Positions 61,472 through 64,000 of a DNA stretch of 64,000 nucleotides are shown in pieces (position 1 is the stretch's first letter; each line of letters opens with the position of its first letter). The DNA is taken from assembly GCF_001667505.1 (NCBI RefSeq), contig NZ_LZHZ01000045.1, positions 26,210-90,209 on the forward strand, in the 5' to 3' direction. The translations under genes and the position numbers were made by a program. Under the pieces are notes generated by a model. It worked only from the letters and a program-made list of their open reading frames with translations. It did no database searches and had not been told where the DNA came from. Source of the DNA: Mycobacterium sp. ACS1612 (GTDB lineage: Bacteria > Actinomycetota > Actinomycetes > Mycobacteriales > Mycobacteriaceae).

Positions 61472-61834
61472 ATGAGTACCAAGCCAGAGATCGAGTTTCC
61501 CGACGGGCCTGCGCCGACCGACCTTGCGATCAAGGATCTGGTGGTCGGCGACGGTGCGGAGGCCGTGCCCGGTGGCACGGTCGAGGTGCACTACGTCGGC
61601 GTGGAGTACGACACCGGCGAAGAGTTCGACAGCTCGTGGAACCGCGGCGAGTCCATCGAGTTTCCGCTGCGCGGACTGATCCAGGGCTGGCAGGACGGCA
61701 TCCCAGGGATGAAGGTCGGGGGCCGTCGTCAACTGATCATCCCGCCGGAGCAGGCCTACGGCCCGGCAGGCGGCGGACACCGCCTCTCGGGCAAGACGCT
61801 GATCTTTGTCATCGACCTGCTGGCCACCCGATGA
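61472..61834 (+). CDS. fkbP: FKBP-type peptidyl-prolyl isomerase
   Basis: 120 residues from the ATG at 61472. Canonical single FKBP domain: GGTVEVHYVGVEYDTGEEFD, then GESIEFPLRGLIQGWQDGI, MKVGGRRQLIIPPEQAYGP and the C-terminal TLIFVIDLLATR. No signal peptide, so cytosolic. It speeds isomerisation of Xaa-Pro bonds. The last 34 bases of the gene are the first copy of a 37-bp triplication. The divergent -10 pair lies upstream. Confidence 0.93.
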   Translation: MSTKPEIEFPDGPAPTDLAIKDLVVGDGAEAVPGGTVEVHYVGVEYDTGEEFDSSWNRGESIEFPLRGLIQGWQDGIPGMKVGGRRQLIIPPEQAYGPAGGGHRLSGKTLIFVIDLLATR

Positions 61835-61911
61835 CGTGATCTTTGTCATCGACCTGCTGGCCACCCGATGACGTGATCTTTGTCATCGACCTGCTCGCCA
61901 CCCGCTAACCT
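61801..61911 (+). repeat. 37-bp tandem triplication at the 3' end of the FKBP gene
   Basis: Three copies start at 61801, 61838 and 61875. Copies 1 and 2 are identical; copy 3 differs by a G-to-C and by CCCGCTAACC in place of CCCGATGACG. Each copy encodes the same C-terminal residues FVIDLLATR followed by a stop (TGA, TGA, TAA). The gene ends at the first, so copies 2 and 3 are downstream relics. Because 37 is not a multiple of three, the stops lie in different frames. Confidence 0.93.
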
Positions 61912-61921
61912 CCGGAATTAG

Positions 61922-63268
61922 CTAGCTGGGGCCGGGCAGCCGCAGCAGTAGCCGCACCCCGCCCAGGGGGCTTTCCTCCAACGAGGCTGTGCCGCCGTGC
62001 AATTCGGCTTGCTGCGCCACCAGTGCCAGGCCCAGCCCCGAACCAGAGTGCGACGCCGTCGAGCCACGCGAGAAACGCTCGAACACCACCTTGCGCTCCT
62101 CTTCGGGGATGCCGACACCGTCGTCGTCGATCGCGATCTCCACGCCCGCCCGCGAGCTCACCGCCGACAACTGCACCCGCTTCGCGCCGCCGTGTTTGAC
62201 CGCGTTGGCGATCGCGTTGTCCACGGCGAGCCGTAACCCGGCGGGCAACCCGACGATGATCACCGTCGGCGCAGGCACCAACGACACGTCGAGGTCGGGG
62301 TACACCCGCATCGCGTCGTGCGCGGCCCGGTCGAGCAGTTCGGTGATGTCGACCGGGACGTGGTCGTCGGAGGTCGACAGTTCGCCCTGGGCCAACCGCT
62401 CCAACGCCCCGAGCGTGGCCTCGATGCGCGACTGGGTCCGGATGACGTCGTTGACCACCTCTTTGCGCTGCTCTTCGGGTAGATCCAGGGTCGCCAGCAC
62501 CTCGAGGTTGGTGCGCATCGCGGTCAGCGGTGTGCGCAGTTCGTGGGCGGACACAGCGGAGAAGTCGCGCGCCGACGCCAGCGCGGCCTTGGTCCGGTCC
62601 TGCTCCTTCGAGATGCGTTCGAGCATGCCCTTGACGGCGTCGGCGATCTCGACCGCCTCGGTGGCGCCGTGCACTTCGATGGTCGGCGGTTCCTCGGCCG
62701 AGTCGATCTGGCCCGTTTGTTGGGCCAGCCGCTTGAACGGTCGCACCGCGAATGTGGCCAGCATCCAACCGAAAATGGTCGACGCGATGATGGCGAACAG
62801 GCAGATGATGATCACTCTGCGATGCAGGTTGTTGGTGTCGGCGATGGTCGCGTCGTAGGTGTCGCCCACGGCGACCGAAATCGGGCCCTGTGGTCCGCGG
62901 ATCTCCACGGTGCGGACCCGGTACCGCACCCCGTCGACGTAGGTGTCCTCATAGCCCGGCGCCAACCGGGGTAGTTCGACGTCCGAATTGGACGTGACCT
63001 GTCCGTCGCTACGGCGCACCGTGATGACCGCGTCCTGGTCGTTCGGGGACTTGGGGATCTCGTCGAGCCCGCGCGGCAGGAACGGGATCGCGAAACCCGC
63101 CGCCTCGTCGAGCCTGCGGTCCAGCCGCTCCTTGCGGTCGTTGGTGATGCCGACCCAGACCACCGCGCCGACGATGAGCACCGGAATCGCCGCCCCGATC
63201 GCCGTCGCCACCACCACCCTGGTGCGAAGCGAAGGTGTGCTGCGGAATATCCGGGACAGCAGGTTCAT
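61922..63268 (-). CDS. prrB: Sensor histidine kinase PrrB
   Basis: 448 residues from the ATG at 63268. Membrane helices at about 17-40 and 151-172 bracket an extracytoplasmic sensor domain. A HAMP segment (about 175-225) leads to the H-box FSAVSAHELRTPLTAMRTN with His242. ATP-binding boxes follow: N-box (AVDNAIANAVKHGG), G1 (IDDDGVGIPEEE), and G2 (SGSGLGLALVAQQAELHGG). It phosphorylates PrrA. Position matches M. tuberculosis Rv0902c. Confidence 0.94.
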   Translation of the reverse strand: MNLLSRIFRSTPSLRTRVVVATAIGAAIPVLIVGAVVWVGITNDRKERLDRRLDEAAGFAIPFLPRGLDEIPKSPNDQDAVITVRRSDGQVTSNSDVELPRLAPGYEDTYVDGVRYRVRTVEIRGPQGPISVAVGDTYDATIADTNNLHRRVIIICLFAIIASTIFGWMLATFAVRPFKRLAQQTGQIDSAEEPPTIEVHGATEAVEIADAVKGMLERISKEQDRTKAALASARDFSAVSAHELRTPLTAMRTNLEVLATLDLPEEQRKEVVNDVIRTQSRIEATLGALERLAQGELSTSDDHVPVDITELLDRAAHDAMRVYPDLDVSLVPAPTVIIVGLPAGLRLAVDNAIANAVKHGGAKRVQLSAVSSRAGVEIAIDDDGVGIPEEERKVVFERFSRGSTASHSGSGLGLALVAQQAELHGGTASLEESPLGGVRLLLRLPGPS

Positions 63269-63273
63269 GGCCG

Positions 63274-63858
63274 CTACTGCGTCCTGAGCACGAACCCAAC
63301 GCCGCGGACGGTGTGCAGCAGCCGGGGTGCGCCGCCGGCCTCCAACTTGCGTCGCAGATAGCCGATGAACACGTCGACAACGTTGGTGTCCGCCGCGAAG
63401 TCGTACCCCCACACCAGCTCGAGAAGCTGAGCGCGCGACAGCACCGCGGTCTTGTGCTCGGCGAGCACCGCGAGCAGGTCGAACTCACGCTTGGTCAGGT
63501 CGACGTCGGCACCGTTGACGCGCGCCCGCCTGCCGGGGATGTCCACCTCCAGCGGACCGACGGTGATGGTCTCTGACGAGAACGTCGCCGTCGCGCCGCG
63601 CCTGCGCAGCAGCGCCTTGACCCGCGCGACCAGCTCGGCCAGCACGAATGGCTTGACCAGATAGTCGTCGGCGCCCGCCTCCAGCCCGGCCACCCGGTCG
63701 TCGACGGAACTGCGCGCCGACAGCACGCACACCGGCACGTCGTTGTCCATCGCCCTCAGCGCGGTGACCACGCTGACGCCGTCGAGCACCGGCATGTTGA
63801 TGTCCAGCACGATAGCGTCGGGCCGCGTCTCGGTGGCGCGGCGCCGCGCCTCGGCGCC
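63274..63858 (-). CDS. prrA: Response regulator PrrA, N-terminus lost at the window end
   Basis: About 195 residues visible. The receiver keeps the phosphoacceptor Asp in AIVLDINMPVLDG, then Ser/Thr in VCVLSARSS and Lys in DDYLVKPF. The OmpR-type winged helix-turn-helix is the C-terminal half (DLTKREFDLLAVLAEHKTAV, VVDVFIGYLRRKLE). The first about 40 residues run into the G-rich end. prrA precedes prrB by 5 bp, so they form one operon. Confidence 0.88.
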   Translation of the reverse strand, partial: GAEARRRATETRPDAIVLDINMPVLDGVSVVTALRAMDNDVPVCVLSARSSVDDRVAGLEAGADDYLVKPFVLAELVARVKALLRRRGATATFSSETITVGPLEVDIPGRRARVNGADVDLTKREFDLLAVLAEHKTAVLSRAQLLELVWGYDFAADTNVVDVFIGYLRRKLEAGGAPRLLHTVRGVGFVLRTQ

Positions 63859-64000
63859 GGGGGGGGGCGGGGGGCCGGGGGAGGCGGGCACGCCGCGGGA
63901 GCGCGGGAGGGGCGCCCGCCGCGGGGGGGGGGGGGGGGCGCCGCCCCCCCGGGGGGGGGGGGGGGGGGGGCGGGGGGGGGGGGGAGAAGTGGGAGCGGAC
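63859..64000. other. G-rich low-complexity window end, probably artefactual
   Basis: Runs of up to about 19 G with few other bases, in place of the prrA N-terminus. Nothing in the neighbouring coding sequence predicts this. It looks like poor read quality at a contig end rather than biological sequence. Confidence 0.75.

Overview
The window is high-GC actinobacterial chromosome, almost certainly from a fast-growing mycobacterium (Mycolicibacterium type). The evidence is gene content and order: dapC, fadA-fadB, XPB helicase, moaC-mog-moaE, rpfA, moaD-moaA, a YccF protein, cspB, a TrmH/DUF2537 pair, sepH, serC, an AurF-like oxygenase with fprB, citA, gltA2, a DUF2630 protein and prrB/prrA follow, in the same order, the M. 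tuberculosis stretch I remember as about Rv0858c to Rv0903c. That comparison is from memory, not from a search. I see no rRNA, tRNA, insertion sequence, phage or CRISPR array. The last ~140 bases are G-rich sequence of contig-end quality, and prrA runs into them.

Layout. 1-3.3 kb: an SRPBCC protein, an F420-type luciferase-like oxidoreductase and a cobalt-type nitrile hydratase operon (beta, alpha, accessory protein, CbtB-like cobalt protein), with a divergent GlxA/AraC-type regulator (3.5-4.4 kb). 4.4-9.1 kb: dapC and the fadA-fadB beta-oxidation operon, closed by a clear terminator. 9.1-22.3 kb: an accessory block with a secreted lipase, a frameshifted hemerythrin, a lipoprotein alpha-galactosidase, two adenylate-forming enzymes, an LLM oxidoreductase, an SDR/SnoaL pair opposite a LysR regulator, an MFS transporter, a cupin and a VOC protein. 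22.3-27.8 kb: XPB helicase and its helicase-associated partner with an esterase between them. 27.8-32.9 kb: molybdenum cofactor genes on both sides of rpfA, whose long leader carries a ydaO-type (c-di-AMP) riboswitch and lies downstream of a CRP-like site. 33-45.4 kb: conserved housekeeping genes. 45.6-48.1 kb: a secreted GH1 glycosidase. 48.1-54.5 kb: VOC and mycothiol-dependent proteins, two citrate synthases, pdxH, an MFS exporter and a TetR regulator. 54.6-56.5 kb: a DHA2 exporter and its MarR regulator. 56.5-59.7 kb: a large cyclase-like/ATPase/TPR signalling protein. 59.7-64 kb: an FAD oxidoreductase, DUF2630 protein, FKBP and the PrrB/PrrA two-component system.

How the genes work together. 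fadA and fadB form one beta-oxidation complex. The nitrile hydratase genes form a coupled metalloenzyme assembly unit. moaA, moaC, moaD, moaE and mog supply steps of cofactor synthesis. fprB is a plausible electron donor for the adjacent diiron oxygenase. At many genes a TANNNT -10 hexamer lies 6-8 nt before the start codon, which suggests leaderless transcripts and was used to choose starts. The less routine observations are: back-to-back overlapping -10 elements between the DUF2630 and FKBP genes; a 37-bp triplication of the 3' end of the FKBP gene that keeps the protein C-terminus; stacked second-messenger signals ahead of rpfA; palindromes that look like operators; two long intergenic hairpins; an SDR without its catalytic tyrosine; and a cyclase domain without its transition-state asparagine.
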